Shown here: positions 15,975 through 25,498 of the stretch, piece after piece | Layout: each line of letters begins with the position of its first letter | How positions within the stretch are numbered: the first letter of the stretch is position 1 | Source: Candidatus Anammoxibacter sp. | GTDB lineage: Bacteria; Planctomycetota; Brocadiia; Brocadiales; Anammoxibacteraceae | DNA length: 64,000 nucleotides | Direction: 5' to 3' | NCBI GenBank assembly: GCA_021777105.1 | Contig: JAIQZQ010000134.1 | Coordinates: 1-64,000, forward strand | The notes under the pieces: generated by a model | Told to the model about the DNA's origin: nothing | Database searches by the model: none | The model's input: only the letters and a program-made list of their open reading frames with translations | Translations under genes and position numbers: made by a program

Positions 15975-17144
15975 GAATACATTGATAGGGAAATTGATGC
16001 TGCTATCTTGCGGCATTTAAAACGAGGAAAAAGCATTCTCCTTTTAGGGCCTCGACAAACAGGAAAAACAACTCTACTTAAAAAATATGAAGCGGACATT
16101 TATATTTCATTTGCGCGTATAAAGTCGCGGCAAAGGTACGAAATAGATCCTTCTCTTTTGACGGGAGAGGTTGAATCGTTATATGAAAAAAAAGGAAAAA
16201 GTGTTTTTGTTATAATCGACGAGATTCAAAAGGTTCCGGAAATAATGGATGCGGCGCAAGATTTAATTGACCGTAAAATCGCGCAATTTATTCTGACAGG
16301 TTCCTCGGCCAGAAAGTTGAGAAGGGCCGGGAACATAAATTTGTTGCCTGGCCGTGTGGTTTCTCTTAGGCTTGATCCGTTTATTCAAAGCGAATATCCT
16401 TTTAAGGATTTGAAGAAAGTTATTCTCTATGGCTCGCTTCCGTCAATTGTGTTACAGGAAAATGACGACGATAAAGAGATTGATATTGAATCTTATGTTG
16501 AAACGTATCTGGAAGAAGAGGTTAGGTTAGAGGCTCTTGTTAGAAATGTAGGCAAATTTTCCAGATTTCTTGAATATGCCGGAATAGAATCAGGCAAAAT
16601 TGTTAGCTTTAGAAGCCTTTCACAAATTATAGGCGTAAGCCATACCACTATAGCGTCATATTATGAGATACTTAAAGATTGCCTGATCGCAGAACGGGTA
16701 GAGCCTTATTTCAAAAGCAAAACAAGAAAAAAGCTGACAAAATCGGCCAAATATTTAATCTTTGACCTTGGAGTTCGCAGGGTGTGCGCGAGGGAAAGCG
16801 TGTCGGGTTCTGAAAACTATTTTGGCCCTTTATTTGAGCAATTTGTTGGACTTGAACTCATTAGATTCGCAAGATTGTCGCAAAAAAGGAGTAGAATATA
16901 TTTCTGGAGAGACCCTGATGGGCCGGAAGTAGATTGGTTAATTGACCGGCAAGGAGAATTAATCCCCATTGAGGTTAAGTGGTCTGAAACGCCTAAAAAG
17001 CAATATGCCAAACATTTAATTACATTTTTAAGTGAATATCCTGAAAGTAAAAAAGGTTTTGTTATATGCAGAACGCCAACCCCGGTTAAGCTTGCCCCAA
17101 ATATAACAGCTGTTAACTGGACAACAATTCCTGAACTTGTGTAA
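15963..17144 (+). CDS. AAA+ ATPase with DUF4143 (nuclease-like C-terminus)
   Basis: About 393 residues from the ATG I prefer (another in-frame ATG is 9 bp later). The AAA core has Walker A GPRQTGKT and Walker B VFVIIDEIQKV, then sensor TGSSARKLRRAG. The DUF4143 part follows with a winged-helix-like stretch (LSQIIGVSHTTIASYYEIL) and ends in a PD-(D/E)XK-like region: EVDWLIDRQGELIPIEVKW. The family is widespread, often mobile and of uncertain role. The longer upstream frame has poor protein character and is disregarded. Confidence 0.8.
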   Translation: MDGMEYIDREIDAAILRHLKRGKSILLLGPRQTGKTTLLKKYEADIYISFARIKSRQRYEIDPSLLTGEVESLYEKKGKSVFVIIDEIQKVPEIMDAAQDLIDRKIAQFILTGSSARKLRRAGNINLLPGRVVSLRLDPFIQSEYPFKDLKKVILYGSLPSIVLQENDDDKEIDIESYVETYLEEEVRLEALVRNVGKFSRFLEYAGIESGKIVSFRSLSQIIGVSHTTIASYYEILKDCLIAERVEPYFKSKTRKKLTKSAKYLIFDLGVRRVCARESVSGSENYFGPLFEQFVGLELIRFARLSQKRSRIYFWRDPDGPEVDWLIDRQGELIPIEVKWSETPKKQYAKHLITFLSEYPESKKGFVICRTPTPVKLAPNITAVNWTTIPELV

Positions 17145-17235
17145 CCCGGCCCGCTCAAAGCATAAGGCAAGAGCGTTTTAAAACAAATAATCTTATGAAG
17201 CTTTGCTTCTATTATTTTAAGTTTCCATGGAAACT

Positions 17236-17670
17236 TTATACCTTTAAAAGATTTTTCCTTTTGCCGATATGTTTTGCTAGTTTGGCAATCTTTATAACAA
17301 GCGCGTCTGTTTGTTTATCCTCGCGTCTTTGTTCGGCCGGCATTGGGAGTGAGCCGGCGGCCCAATTATTAAGCGACTGTTTGTATTTTTTAAATCCATT
17401 ATCTTGCTCCATTATGTGCATGTCATATTTTGATTGTATGGCAAGCCATTGACTTGCCGGCGTTTGCGTAAGTATCTCAAGCTTTAAAGCAATATCGGGC
17501 GTTACCGGCGAATGGCCGTTAATAATACGCGACAAATGCCCCCTTGTCAAACCAAGCAGGCTTGCCACGGTATCTATTCGCAAACCATATTGATCAATAA
17601 AGCCCGATTTCAATATTCTACCGGCATGCGCCGGCATGCGCTCTTTTTTTCTATAAACTTTTTTATTCAT
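17236..17670 (-). CDS. higA: HigA-type antitoxin (XRE)
   Basis: 144 residues with the HigA HTH (DTVASLLGLTRGHLSRIING) and the usual HPVTPDIALKLE-like part, here SPVTPDIALKLEILTQTP. A C-terminal extension of about 60 residues (NNWAAGSLPMPAEQRREDK onward) is longer than in typical HigA and may modify toxin binding. It follows higB by 11 bp on the same strand, the toxin-first order usual for HigBA, and should repress their joint promoter. Confidence 0.8.
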   Translation of the reverse strand: MNKKVYRKKERMPAHAGRILKSGFIDQYGLRIDTVASLLGLTRGHLSRIINGHSPVTPDIALKLEILTQTPASQWLAIQSKYDMHIMEQDNGFKKYKQSLNNWAAGSLPMPAEQRREDKQTDALVIKIAKLAKHIGKRKNLLKV

Positions 17671-17681
17671 CTTATCTATCC

Positions 17682-17963
17682 TTAATGAGGATCCTCAATT
17701 CTTATATTGACAGGGTCCATATCTCCGTCAAATTCGCATAAAACACGCATATTGCCTGTAATATCAAACGACCACGTATCCTTTCCTTTATACCTATGCG
17801 CCCTAAAAAGCATGTGACTTGGCGGCAATTTATCTATAGTGTCTATATAATCGAGAATATCCATAAGTTTATCTCTGTTTTTAACAGGGAGTTTGCCGGC
17901 CATGCCCTTATAGTAGAAATCCCTTAACGCTTTAGATTTAAATGAACCTTCAAAAATTGGCAT
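17682..17963 (-). CDS. higB: HigB-type RelE-fold toxin
   Basis: A 93-residue RelE/HigB mRNA interferase. Typical features are FKSKALRDFYYKGMAGKLP near the N-terminus, KLPPSHMLFRAHRYKGK and the C-terminal ITGNMRVLCEFDGD leading to DPH. HigB cuts mRNA at the ribosome when free of HigA. Its length and ending look complete. First gene of the pair. Confidence 0.8.
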   Translation of the reverse strand: MPIFEGSFKSKALRDFYYKGMAGKLPVKNRDKLMDILDYIDTIDKLPPSHMLFRAHRYKGKDTWSFDITGNMRVLCEFDGDMDPVNIRIEDPH

Positions 17964-18375
17964 TTTTCAGTATTCTTTTTGCAATAATGTAACATCTAAT
18001 GTTACAACAATCAAGCGTTTTTATTTTGGTATGGTTTTGCGCACGCCGCCAAAATATTAAACTTCAGCAAAGTTGTTAAATAAACAAAATGAAATACTAT
18101 TTGCAATGATTTAACGATAAAATATACTCGCCAATCAATTTTTTACTAGTAAAGCTAGAAAAAGCCGGCACGTTGGAGCTCCATAATAATAAAAATGCCA
18201 AAAAAAGCTTATAAAAGGCGGCAAGGTATTCTTTAAAGTAAGCAAAAGATGTTAAAGCCCAAATTGACAAGCCTGTATTTGGAAACATTAATTATTTTGG
18301 TGAAGTTGGGGTTTAGTGGTAATAAAATAGCCCTACTAAAATATTCTAAAAGTAAAATTTGATTTAAACATAACA
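17964..18375. other. 412-bp intergenic region
   Basis: Nothing recognisable. It includes the presumed higBA promoter on the left; frames on either strand lack protein character. Confidence 0.4.
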
Positions 18376-19062
18376 ATGAATGACAAAGACCGTGACAATT
18401 ACTGGGAAATGATTAGGCATTACGGTGATCAAAAAATACAAACATTAAAGTTTAGCACTACAATAACGGCTGGAATCCTTACAGTTGCCACTACAATATA
18501 TGTATTGCGTTATAAACTTGAATATCCTTTATTTAAAGAATCTGGTTTTCCTGCATCTACTGATTTGCCTATAATGCCATTCCTATATAGAACAATGACA
18601 GCGTTGTTTTTACTTGGCTGGTTTGTAACAAGTATATCACTTTTGCACATGCTATACCTTCAACGTGCTTCGTTATTTTATTGGAAACTCATAGGCATAA
18701 ACGGTAACGAACTAAATAAAGAAAAACCATTTCTAAATGTTTCATCTTTAATTCCAATATCTGATAATTATTTAAAGAATGGCCTCTTTAGCCCATTTAT
18801 AGAATCAGGATTAACAATTATAGGAGAATCAGCCTTGCTGTTTGCCGCCGGCATAAAAACTGGAAGCTCAATAATAATCAACGGAGGAATAAGTGAATCT
18901 GACACATTTCTGACATTCCTTCTTTTTCTTCTTTCTTGCCTGCTATTATGGATTGTTTTCTCAAGAAGAACTATCTATTCAATAATTTATCTAAACCAAA
19001 CTAAAAAGGAAATTGACAAACCAAACCTTATAGAAAAATTATTAAACAAAAAAATTTATTAA
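18376..19062 (+). CDS. Unknown inner-membrane protein
   Basis: A 228-residue protein with about four membrane segments: FSTTITAGILTVATTIYVL, MTALFLLGWFVTSISLLHML, LTIIGESALLFAAGI and FLLFLLSCLLLWIVFS. The N-terminus is charged (MNDKDRDNYWEMIRHYGDQK) and cytoplasmic; the C-terminus is basic. I do not recognise the family. Small multi-pass proteins next to toxin-antitoxin genes are sometimes defence effectors, but no partner gene supports that here. Confidence 0.6.
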   Translation: MNDKDRDNYWEMIRHYGDQKIQTLKFSTTITAGILTVATTIYVLRYKLEYPLFKESGFPASTDLPIMPFLYRTMTALFLLGWFVTSISLLHMLYLQRASLFYWKLIGINGNELNKEKPFLNVSSLIPISDNYLKNGLFSPFIESGLTIIGESALLFAAGIKTGSSIIINGGISESDTFLTFLLFLLSCLLLWIVFSRRTIYSIIYLNQTKKEIDKPNLIEKLLNKKIY

Positions 19063-19302
19063 AAACCTATGAAGCAATGTACCCAAAAATTTAGACTGCG
19101 CAAATGTTTCTGGTGTTTATCTGTTGATGCCGATAAGCGAAAAGCTTTTTGTGTTGTTTTCTAGGAAATACAGGTTTTGCGTTGGCAAACGAAGCGAGTT
19201 TATTTTTTTGATAATATTATCAATGCTTACTTATGGCAGTTATAGAGTAAGCGCGCTTGGTGGGATAACAAATGTTCTAGGTTCATTTAGTGGAGAAATA
19301 TT

Positions 19303-19755
19303 ATGGATACAAATAGTGAGGACAAAAACGACGCTTTCTGGCTAAAAGTGGAAAATTCGTTAAATGACATACGTGGCTTGATAAATCAATTTCTGCAAAA
19401 AAAGATAAACGCTAACCAGTTCCAGGAAAAAGCCAGGGATTTTATAAATGATGACGATGTAAAAGGCATACCTTATCTTGTAAGAATGCTTGAAGAAAAG
19501 GAATCAGAATACTTTAAAATCAAAAAAATCTTCCCTATAAAGCGCCTTATAATATGCGCTGTCGATGTAGCAAGGCATAATGACAAGATTAAAGCAACCG
19601 ACAACTTAAGCATCCATCCCTCAAGTAATGCAATAGGGAGAAAAGGCGGAGATTTCCTATTAGAGTGCGTTTCAGACACATTGTCAAATATAGTAAAAGA
19701 CTTAGATGATGACTTTGCGGCATATTGCGATAAGGCTGAATGTGGAAATGTTTAA
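19303..19755 (+). CDS. Unknown helical cytoplasmic protein
   Basis: 150 residues, acidic, predicted helical, with no signal or membrane segment (begins DTNSEDKNDAFWLKVENSL). The middle reads FPIKRLIICAVDVARHND. GGAGAA before the ATG fits a ribosome binding site. No family is recognised. It stands alone between a membrane protein and hicBA. Confidence 0.5.
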   Translation: MDTNSEDKNDAFWLKVENSLNDIRGLINQFLQKKINANQFQEKARDFINDDDVKGIPYLVRMLEEKESEYFKIKKIFPIKRLIICAVDVARHNDKIKATDNLSIHPSSNAIGRKGGDFLLECVSDTLSNIVKDLDDDFAAYCDKAECGNV

Positions 19756-19904
19756 AAGGCAATTTAAACATAGGTAAAAATTAAAGCTTAATTGTTTTTA
19801 CATAAAATTACTTTGTCATATCTAATATCAAAGCTATAATTATGGTTCAGGACAGGTAAAACAATAGAAAAGATTTTTAAACAGAAAAATATTACAATAT
19901 TACT

Positions 19905-20114
19905 ATGACTCAAAAATATACCATTATTGTAGAAAAAGACGAAGAAGGCTGGCTGGTTTCCGAAGTAGTAGGATTGCCGGGATGCCACACACAAGCAAAA
20001 GACATGAATCAGCTAATAGAGAGGACAAAAGAGGCTATACAATCGTATATAGAAGCTGATGACGACCTTGAGGTTACTGAAGAATTTGTAGGCGTCCAAC
20101 AAATAGAGGTGTAG
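19905..20114 (+). CDS. hicB: HicB antitoxin
   Basis: 69 residues of the HicB partial RNase-H fold: YTIIVEKDEEGWLVSEVVGL, LPGCHTQAKDMNQLIERTKE and AIQSYIEADDD. It neutralises HicA. The gene precedes hicA by 4 bp, so the order is antitoxin-first. The protein lacks the long C-terminal DNA-binding domain of some HicB proteins. Confidence 0.9.
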   Translation: MTQKYTIIVEKDEEGWLVSEVVGLPGCHTQAKDMNQLIERTKEAIQSYIEADDDLEVTEEFVGVQQIEV

Positions 20115-20118
20115 GCAT

Positions 20119-20346
20119 TTGACTAAATTGCCAAAATTAACAGGCAGGGAAGTGGCTAAAATAGCTGAAAAATTCGGCTTCGTTTACATCCACACAAAAG
20201 GAAGTCACATGACATATAAGCACCCTGATGGCAGAAAAACAACTATACCGCATCATACAGGCGAAGAAATCGGTCCCGGTCTTTTAAACAAAATCATCAA
20301 AAGAGACATGGAAATTACCCGAGAAGAGTTCTTAAGTAAATTGTAA
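20119..20346 (+). CDS. hicA: HicA toxin
   Basis: 75 residues starting at TTG. It has the dsRBD-like HicA fold with the catalytic His in HTKGSHMTYKHPDGRKTTIP and the typical ending GLLNKIIKRDMEITREEF. HicA is a ribosome-independent mRNA interferase. Residues and length are complete, so the pair should be functional. Confidence 0.9.
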   Translation: MTKLPKLTGREVAKIAEKFGFVYIHTKGSHMTYKHPDGRKTTIPHHTGEEIGPGLLNKIIKRDMEITREEFLSKL

Positions 20347-21493
20347 TACCCCCAAAACAATGTTGCTCAGCCAGCCAAGGCAGCGGCAACCTCAGTTACA
20401 ACGGCATGTGATCGCTTGCCTTGTCCTCAAATCTCTTAACAAAATTAGTTTTCTTTGTTTTGTTTAATTTCTTAAAGCCTTGCCTTTTAGAGCAACAAAA
20501 AACAAATTCACAAAATCAAAGCCACCATAATCCGTGCCAACCTTATTTTCTTCAATTCATTTGGAATCAATTGTTTTGCAAACATACCCATCACTTTCAT
20601 AATAAAAAATAATTTTTGACGATATTATCCAATCTAAGTAAAAAAACACAATAAATATACCAAAAATTATCTTTTTCTTAGCAAATCATCGTTATTGCGT
20701 AGCAACCCTACAAGGTTGTAAGTGGATTTACTTACAACCTTGTAGGGTGATAAAGTCAAAATACCTTACATTTTGTAAGGGGTGGCTTGTAGGGGGTGTA
20801 AGTATTTTGGTATACAGTGGTTGTAAATGATATGGCCAATTTGCAGCTGGGATATAATATGTGGTATAATTTTTTATTTATAGAAAGTTTTACCGACATA
20901 TACAAACGAAAATAATTAATAACAAAACTAACAGCCCGGACATAGACGCAATAGATTTAGAAGGCAGCCCGGCAGGGAAGAGACGTTCGTATTGTTTGAT
21001 TATCTATATGGATGCTTTGATAATGGGCGATATAACCATCTGATTAATATATAACTAATAAGAGAAATAGACAGGCTTGGAGTTGATTTCTTGACTGAAT
21101 TCTTTAAATGAAAACTAAATATAGGCTTATTGGGTAAAAATGATGAAATTTTAAGAAAATTAAAGCGGCCTGCGAAGTTAAATAGAGCCCGGATTTATGA
21201 GGGCAAGAATATTGATGAAGCAGTTTTCGGATTTAAGTGTGATATTTATAAAATAAACATCAATAGAGATAAACGGGGAATACGATTTTAAAGTATGTAA
21301 ACTTTTATTCTCATAAGCCGTTATTTTGTAACACCTAAATTTCAAAGGACTTATAAAAAGGCATTATTATAAGTATTGCAGAGTGTTCTAGGTAATTAGG
21401 AATAACTTTTGGCTTGAAGAATTACCATTTAAAAGATTCCAAGCTAATTAGGTATTAATAAGATTAAAGTAAAGTAAAAAGAAAGTAAAAAGC
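20347..21493. other. 1.1-kb region without an intact gene
   Basis: A decayed area. It has a strong hairpin at 20705-20748 and a second imperfect repeat around 20757-20815. Short protein-like scraps occur at about 20934-21043 (SPDIDAIDLEGSPAGKRRS) and 21110-21291 (ending FKCDIYKININRDKRGIRF) without starts, probably relics of lost genes. The receiver gene's promoter should lie near the right end. Confidence 0.45.
20705..20748. repeat. Perfect 19-bp hairpin
   Basis: 20705-20723 and 20730-20748 are exact inverted copies with a 6-nt loop. Related words (CTTGTAGGG, TTGTAAGG) recur in the next 70 bp. No T-run follows, so it is not a standard terminator; a transposon end or structured RNA is possible. 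Confidence 0.55.
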
Positions 21494-22117
21494 ATGAATA
21501 TTTTAATTATTGATGATCAGAAAGAAATGTTAAATTTGTTGAAAATATATTTACAGGATTGCCATAAGCTATATTGTTCTGATAACGGTTATGACGCATT
21601 GAATATTTATCGCGATAATCCTGATATTAATTTAGTGATAACTGATCTTATTATGCCTCATATGGATGGTTTTGAAGTAATTAAAAAACTAAGATGCATG
21701 TGCGGCAATCTTTGCAGAAAGATTAATATAATAGCCATGAGTGCGGGAGAGGGCTCTTCCCATGGATTTACATCTCAAGAGTATGTATGTTTAGCAAAAC
21801 GTCACGGAGCAGATTATTCTTTATTAAAGCCATTTTGCAAAAACGCCATTTTAGATATTATTAATGCATTAGAAACGCGTATTAGGAGTGATAAAGAAGC
21901 TAATTTAAGATACACAAAAATTGATTTTGCATTAGCAAAACTTAATCGTGGACAATTAAAACAGATGAGTTTATTTTTAGATGTTCTGAGCACATTGGAC
22001 ATGCAAATTTTGATTAAAGCTAGTTTTGCTATATTAGATAATACTAAAGATATAGTTCTTGTTAACCATGATAATAAAATAGGCAGAATAGAGAATAATA
22101 AAATTTTATTTGATTAA
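21494..22117 (+). CDS. Response regulator receiver protein
   Basis: 207 residues. The receiver spans about 1-125: ILIIDDQKEM, phospho-acceptor Asp in LVITDLIMPHMDG, a Ser/Thr switch in NIIAMSAGEG and the conserved Lys in YSLLKPFCKN. A 26-residue insertion before the last strand is Cys/Gly-rich. The C-terminal 80 residues do not resemble a known DNA-binding domain. The next gene is a damaged sensor kinase, its likely partner. Confidence 0.8.
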   Translation: MNILIIDDQKEMLNLLKIYLQDCHKLYCSDNGYDALNIYRDNPDINLVITDLIMPHMDGFEVIKKLRCMCGNLCRKINIIAMSAGEGSSHGFTSQEYVCLAKRHGADYSLLKPFCKNAILDIINALETRIRSDKEANLRYTKIDFALAKLNRGQLKQMSLFLDVLSTLDMQILIKASFAILDNTKDIVLVNHDNKIGRIENNKILFD

Positions 22118-22389
22118 TTAATTAATCGATGTAAACCATTACCAAAGAATTTAGTGGCAATCAATAGAACCACTTGTCAAGTCAAAGAATCGCCTTGGCT
22201 TCAAAAATACAAAAAACTTATTTTTGTTAATAAAAACAGCGCATTGGAAATTCAACGTATAATCTTTACACCAATTTAAGATTAATGCATTAAAATAATT
22301 CGCAAAAGTAAAAACACATATCTTGCCAACCCGTCTTTATTCGCGTTAGTGTAAAGCGCATAAGTCAAGCAATTTTAAAAGGTGGTAAA

Positions 22390-23825
22390 ATGTTAAAACG
22401 ATCAAGAACCCAACTTTCTTTTTTTATTGGCGGTATTCTTTTGTTATTAATATCTCTTGCCACTTTCTTTGGCATGTCTATCCGTCAGGAACGTCTTATC
22501 ATAGGGTTGCTCCATTCCAGCGCGGATTCAATGTTTAGAAATATTGTCCTGGCAAGGCGGTGGAATGCAAATTATGGCGGAGTATATGTTTTGAAACGCC
22601 CTGGAATTGAATCGAATCAATTTCTTAAAAATCCGGATATAAAAACCATTGATGGTAAAATATACACAAAAAAACCACCTGCTTTGATGACAAAAGAAAT
22701 ATCTCAGTATGCTAATGAGGCAGAAGATTTTTCATATCACATAACCAGCCTAACACTTACAAATCCTAAAAATGCTCCTGATGAGTGGGAGAAAAATGCT
22801 CTGTTAGAGTTTGAGAAAGGTATTACAGAAGTAACACAAATATCTAATATTGACGGCAAGAATGTTTACAGGTTGATGCGCCCCCTTAAATATGAACGTA
22901 GTTGTGATACTTGCCATTCAGAGCAAGGCTACGAATTAGTCAAACAAGAGGAGGTATTAGTGTTTCAATATCATTTGATGAAACGCAGGTCTTGCTTAGC
23001 AAAAATAGGCAAATAATGGTTGCAACTGGTGTGGGAGTATCTTGTGTGCTTGCTTATGTGCTTTATTTTTTTGTTTGGCGATTAATGAATAGATTATCAA
23101 CTCAAAATGCTAAATTGTCAGAGTTTAATGACTTAAAAAACAAATTTATAGGTATTGTGGCGCATGATCTTCGTAGCCCAATTACAATATTTAAAGGTTA
23201 CTCCGATATTTTGTTAAACGATGTTGTAGGTAAAACCATTGAGCCACAAAAGAATGTTTTGAGGAAAATGAATAATACAAGCGAAAACATGCTTGAATTA
23301 ATTAATGATCTTTTAGATTTAAGCAATATAGAATCCGGCAAGTTGGAACTAAAAAAAGAAAAAGTTAAAATTTCTAAATATTTAAAAATGGTTTACGGAG
23401 AAATCTCCTTATTGGCCAAATATAAATCTATCAATTTAAAACTAAATTGCGAACCTAATATCCCTGATACAAATATAGACCATCATCGTATCAGTCAAGC
23501 CATTAACAATCTCGTGACAAACGCTGTTAAATTTTCGTATCCAAATACTGAAGTCCTTTTACGCGCGGAGAAGTTGCGAGATGACATAAAAATATCTGTA
23601 ATAGATCATGGACAAGGTATTCCTCAAGACGAAATTTCAAAAATATTCTCGGATTTCACAAAGACAAGCATTAAACCAACTGCCGGTGAAAAAAGCACAG
23701 GATTAGGACTTGCTATTACAAAACGTATAATAGAGGCTCATAACGGCAACATTTGGGTTAAAAGTCAAGTCAACAAAGGATCAATATTATCTTTTACATT
23801 GCCAACCAAAACTGCTAATATGTAA
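22390..23825 (+). pseudogene. DUF3365 haem-type sensor histidine kinase, frameshifted
   Basis: Two overlapping frames form one gene. The first (22390-23016) has an N-terminal membrane segment and a periplasmic DUF3365/Tll0287-like domain ending in a c-type haem motif CDTCH. The second carries a membrane helix, DHp H-box IVAHDLRSPIT, N-box INNLVTNAVKFS, and G-boxes DHGQGIPQDE and STGLGLAITK. The frame changes around 22940, where one missing G would restore GYELGQTRGGISVSIS. A strong GGTGG lies before the ATG. Such kinases sense redox or gas ligands. Inactive, or a sequencing error in the single-base site. Confidence 0.8.
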
Positions 23826-23854
23826 TTACATAATCAGTTTTTTGGATTTGCAAC

Positions 23855-23905
23855 TTAGACTTCCAAAATAGACTTCCAAAATAGACTCGCAAATTTAGAC
23901 TACCC
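23855..23905. repeat. Short tandem repeat
   Basis: TAGACTTCCAAAA recurs twice in direct tandem, with degenerate copies on both sides. It lies between the kinase relic and a toxin fragment. No function is evident. Confidence 0.5.
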
Positions 23906-24019
23906 AATATTTATTTTTTTGTTCATTTGTATTGGAAAGCATAGTGAAATGAGCGAGTTTAGGCTATAAGGAGTCTTATTTCAGTTGACATAAGGTTTTT
24001 AATTGCAAAAAGTCTAAAG

Positions 24020-24106
24020 ATGAATACAATTTTGCGCTCTAAAACTTTTGCAAAATGGCTTTCAAGGCTCAAAGATGCGAAAGGAAAAGCTCCTATTAAG
24101 GGATAA
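24020..24106 (+). pseudogene. Truncated HI1419-like (RelE/ParE-type) toxin
   Basis: A 28-codon frame, MNTILRSKTFAKWLSRLKDA then KGKAPIKG, ending 3 bp before the antitoxin start. This is the N-terminus of the addiction-module killer family (normally about 100 residues); the catalytic remainder is gone. The antitoxin next to it is complete. Confidence 0.7.
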
Positions 24107-24109
24107 AAC

Positions 24110-24418
24110 ATGAGCAAGATTTATGAGTTGGAAATTGCTCCGTTTGACGCCGGCGATTATTTGGATAGTGAAGATACGATTGCCGAATACCCGTCGGCCG
24201 CGTTGAAAAATCCTAATCCAAATGCGTTTTTAGACGCTGTGGGGGATGTCGCAAAGGCCAGTGGTATCTCAGAAGTGGCGACTAATGCCGAGATTGGCCG
24301 GGATAATTTTTACAAGGCATTAAAATCCGAGGCGCGGGCGCAATTTGACACTGTTCGCCGTTTGTTTAACGCATTAGGCGTTAAGCTTGATGTTGCCTCT
24401 TCGCATACCCAAGTCTGA
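24110..24418 (+). CDS. Addiction-module antidote protein (HI1420 family)
   Basis: 102 residues with the family core NPNAFLDAVGDVAKASGIS and the HTH part AEIGRDNFYKALKSEARAQF, ending in DTVRRLFNALGVKLDV. It binds DNA and neutralises an HI1419-type toxin. Its toxin gene immediately upstream is truncated, so it is an orphan antitoxin. Confidence 0.85.
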   Translation: MSKIYELEIAPFDAGDYLDSEDTIAEYPSAALKNPNPNAFLDAVGDVAKASGISEVATNAEIGRDNFYKALKSEARAQFDTVRRLFNALGVKLDVASSHTQV

Positions 24419-24465
24419 TTTGCAAAAGCTGGGAGGAAATAATTGGGACAAGTTGAATAGGAATA

Positions 24466-24735
24466 ATGATCAGGGTTACAAAAATCTGGTGGAATAAAAT
24501 AATAGAAATAAAACACAGAATAATTAAAGGCAAAGAGGATTTAGTTAAAGAAACATTAATAAAGCAGGAAACTATAAGAAGAAGCAGAAAAGATTTAGAT
24601 GTTTATCTGTACTATAAAAAAATTAACGGGTATTATAGCTGTGTTGTAGTAAAACATTTAAATGGAGAAGGGTATATTATTACTGCATATATAACCGATA
24701 GAATAAAAATAGGCGCTGAATATGAAGCCAATTAA
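24466..24735 (+). CDS. DUF4258-like toxin candidate
   Basis: 89 residues. The core RRSRKDLDVYLYYKKINGYY followed by CVVVKHLNGEGYIITAYIT and DRIKIG resembles small phage-like proteins paired with DUF2283. The true start may be internal. It overlaps the DUF2283 gene by 14 bp, the arrangement of a toxin-antitoxin pair. Activity as an RNase toxin is inferred from such pairs. Confidence 0.65.
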   Translation: MIRVTKIWWNKIIEIKHRIIKGKEDLVKETLIKQETIRRSRKDLDVYLYYKKINGYYSCVVVKHLNGEGYIITAYITDRIKIGAEYEAN

Positions 24736-24943
24736 AGTTTTTTTTGACAAAAAAGGAAATACCCTTAATGTATGGTTTGACGATCCATCAAAAGAGGCTG
24801 TATCGCAGGAAACCGCTGAAGAGGTAATATTAGTTAAAGACATCAACGGCAAAGTAATTGGGTTTGAAGTCTTAAATTATATGGCGAAGTCGGAAATGAG
24901 GAATATAAAGAATCTGCCTGTTGAAAGTGAAGTTATTGCATAA
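24722..24943 (+). CDS. DUF2283 protein (antitoxin candidate)
   Basis: 73 residues with the DUF2283 pattern: FDKKGNTLNVWFDDP, then EETAEEVILVKDINGKVIGF-like sequence and EVLNYM. DUF2283 proteins commonly follow a DUF4258 gene and act as the antidote. Overlapping starts imply translational coupling. Confidence 0.8.
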   Translation: MKPIKVFFDKKGNTLNVWFDDPSKEAVSQETAEEVILVKDINGKVIGFEVLNYMAKSEMRNIKNLPVESEVIA

Positions 24944-25168
24944 ATCATGTTAATTAATAATGAAATAAACCATTTCTAAAAGCCAAAACCCGGCAATCCC
25001 TTACATTTAGGGTAGTAGGAAAGTAGTAGAGTAGGGAGAAGCCACCAGAACTACCGGACTCACCAGGAAACATTTTGCAAGTCATAACTATAGTCTGTAT
25101 AATAAGTAACAACCTAACAGACCACGACATAAACACTTATCTAAATTGTAAAAAAACACATCTTTTCC

Positions 25169-25239
25169 GACTGGGGGTCAAGAGGTCGCTGGTTCGAATC
25201 CAGTCGCCCCGACCATTACCCCATAAGGACTTACGACTT
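25169..25239 (+). other. Attachment-site repeat: 3' part of tRNA-Pro(GGG), copy 2
   Basis: Identical over 71 bp to 14597-14667 and, like it, lacks the 5' half of the tRNA. The two copies bound a 10.5-kb island. A partial copy of the arm-site repeat lies 45 bp to the left. Together they indicate serial integration at one tRNA-Pro gene, all reading in the plus direction. Confidence 0.85.
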
Positions 25240-25498
25240 TTATTGTCTAACAGCTTAACGTCGGCGCTCATTGAAAATGGCAATTCAGCCGGCCCCAGTA
25301 TCGTGTTTAAGGGTAAAACCGGCCCAACATATTTAATTCCTTTTTCCAATGCTCACACTTTTGCAACTAACGTAAAACGCCATTAATGTTAGTTGTCTTG
25401 TTTTGAGCAACATTAAATGCATAATGCGCTCGTTAGATTTACTAAGAAAGACGCTGAATAGATACATTTTTGTTGCCTAATGAGTGAGGATGCTTTTT
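25240..25498. other. Short region after the attachment repeat
   Basis: No convincing gene. A stretch on the plus strand (SALIENGNSAGPSIVFKGKT) reads as protein-like but has no start of its own and may be a scrap of chromosomal sequence displaced by integration. Confidence 0.35.

Noticed and set aside
19124..19345. Membrane protein of 73 residues on the plus strand
   Set aside because: Overlaps the better-supported gene at 19303, has no ribosome binding site and its codon use is unlike its neighbours.
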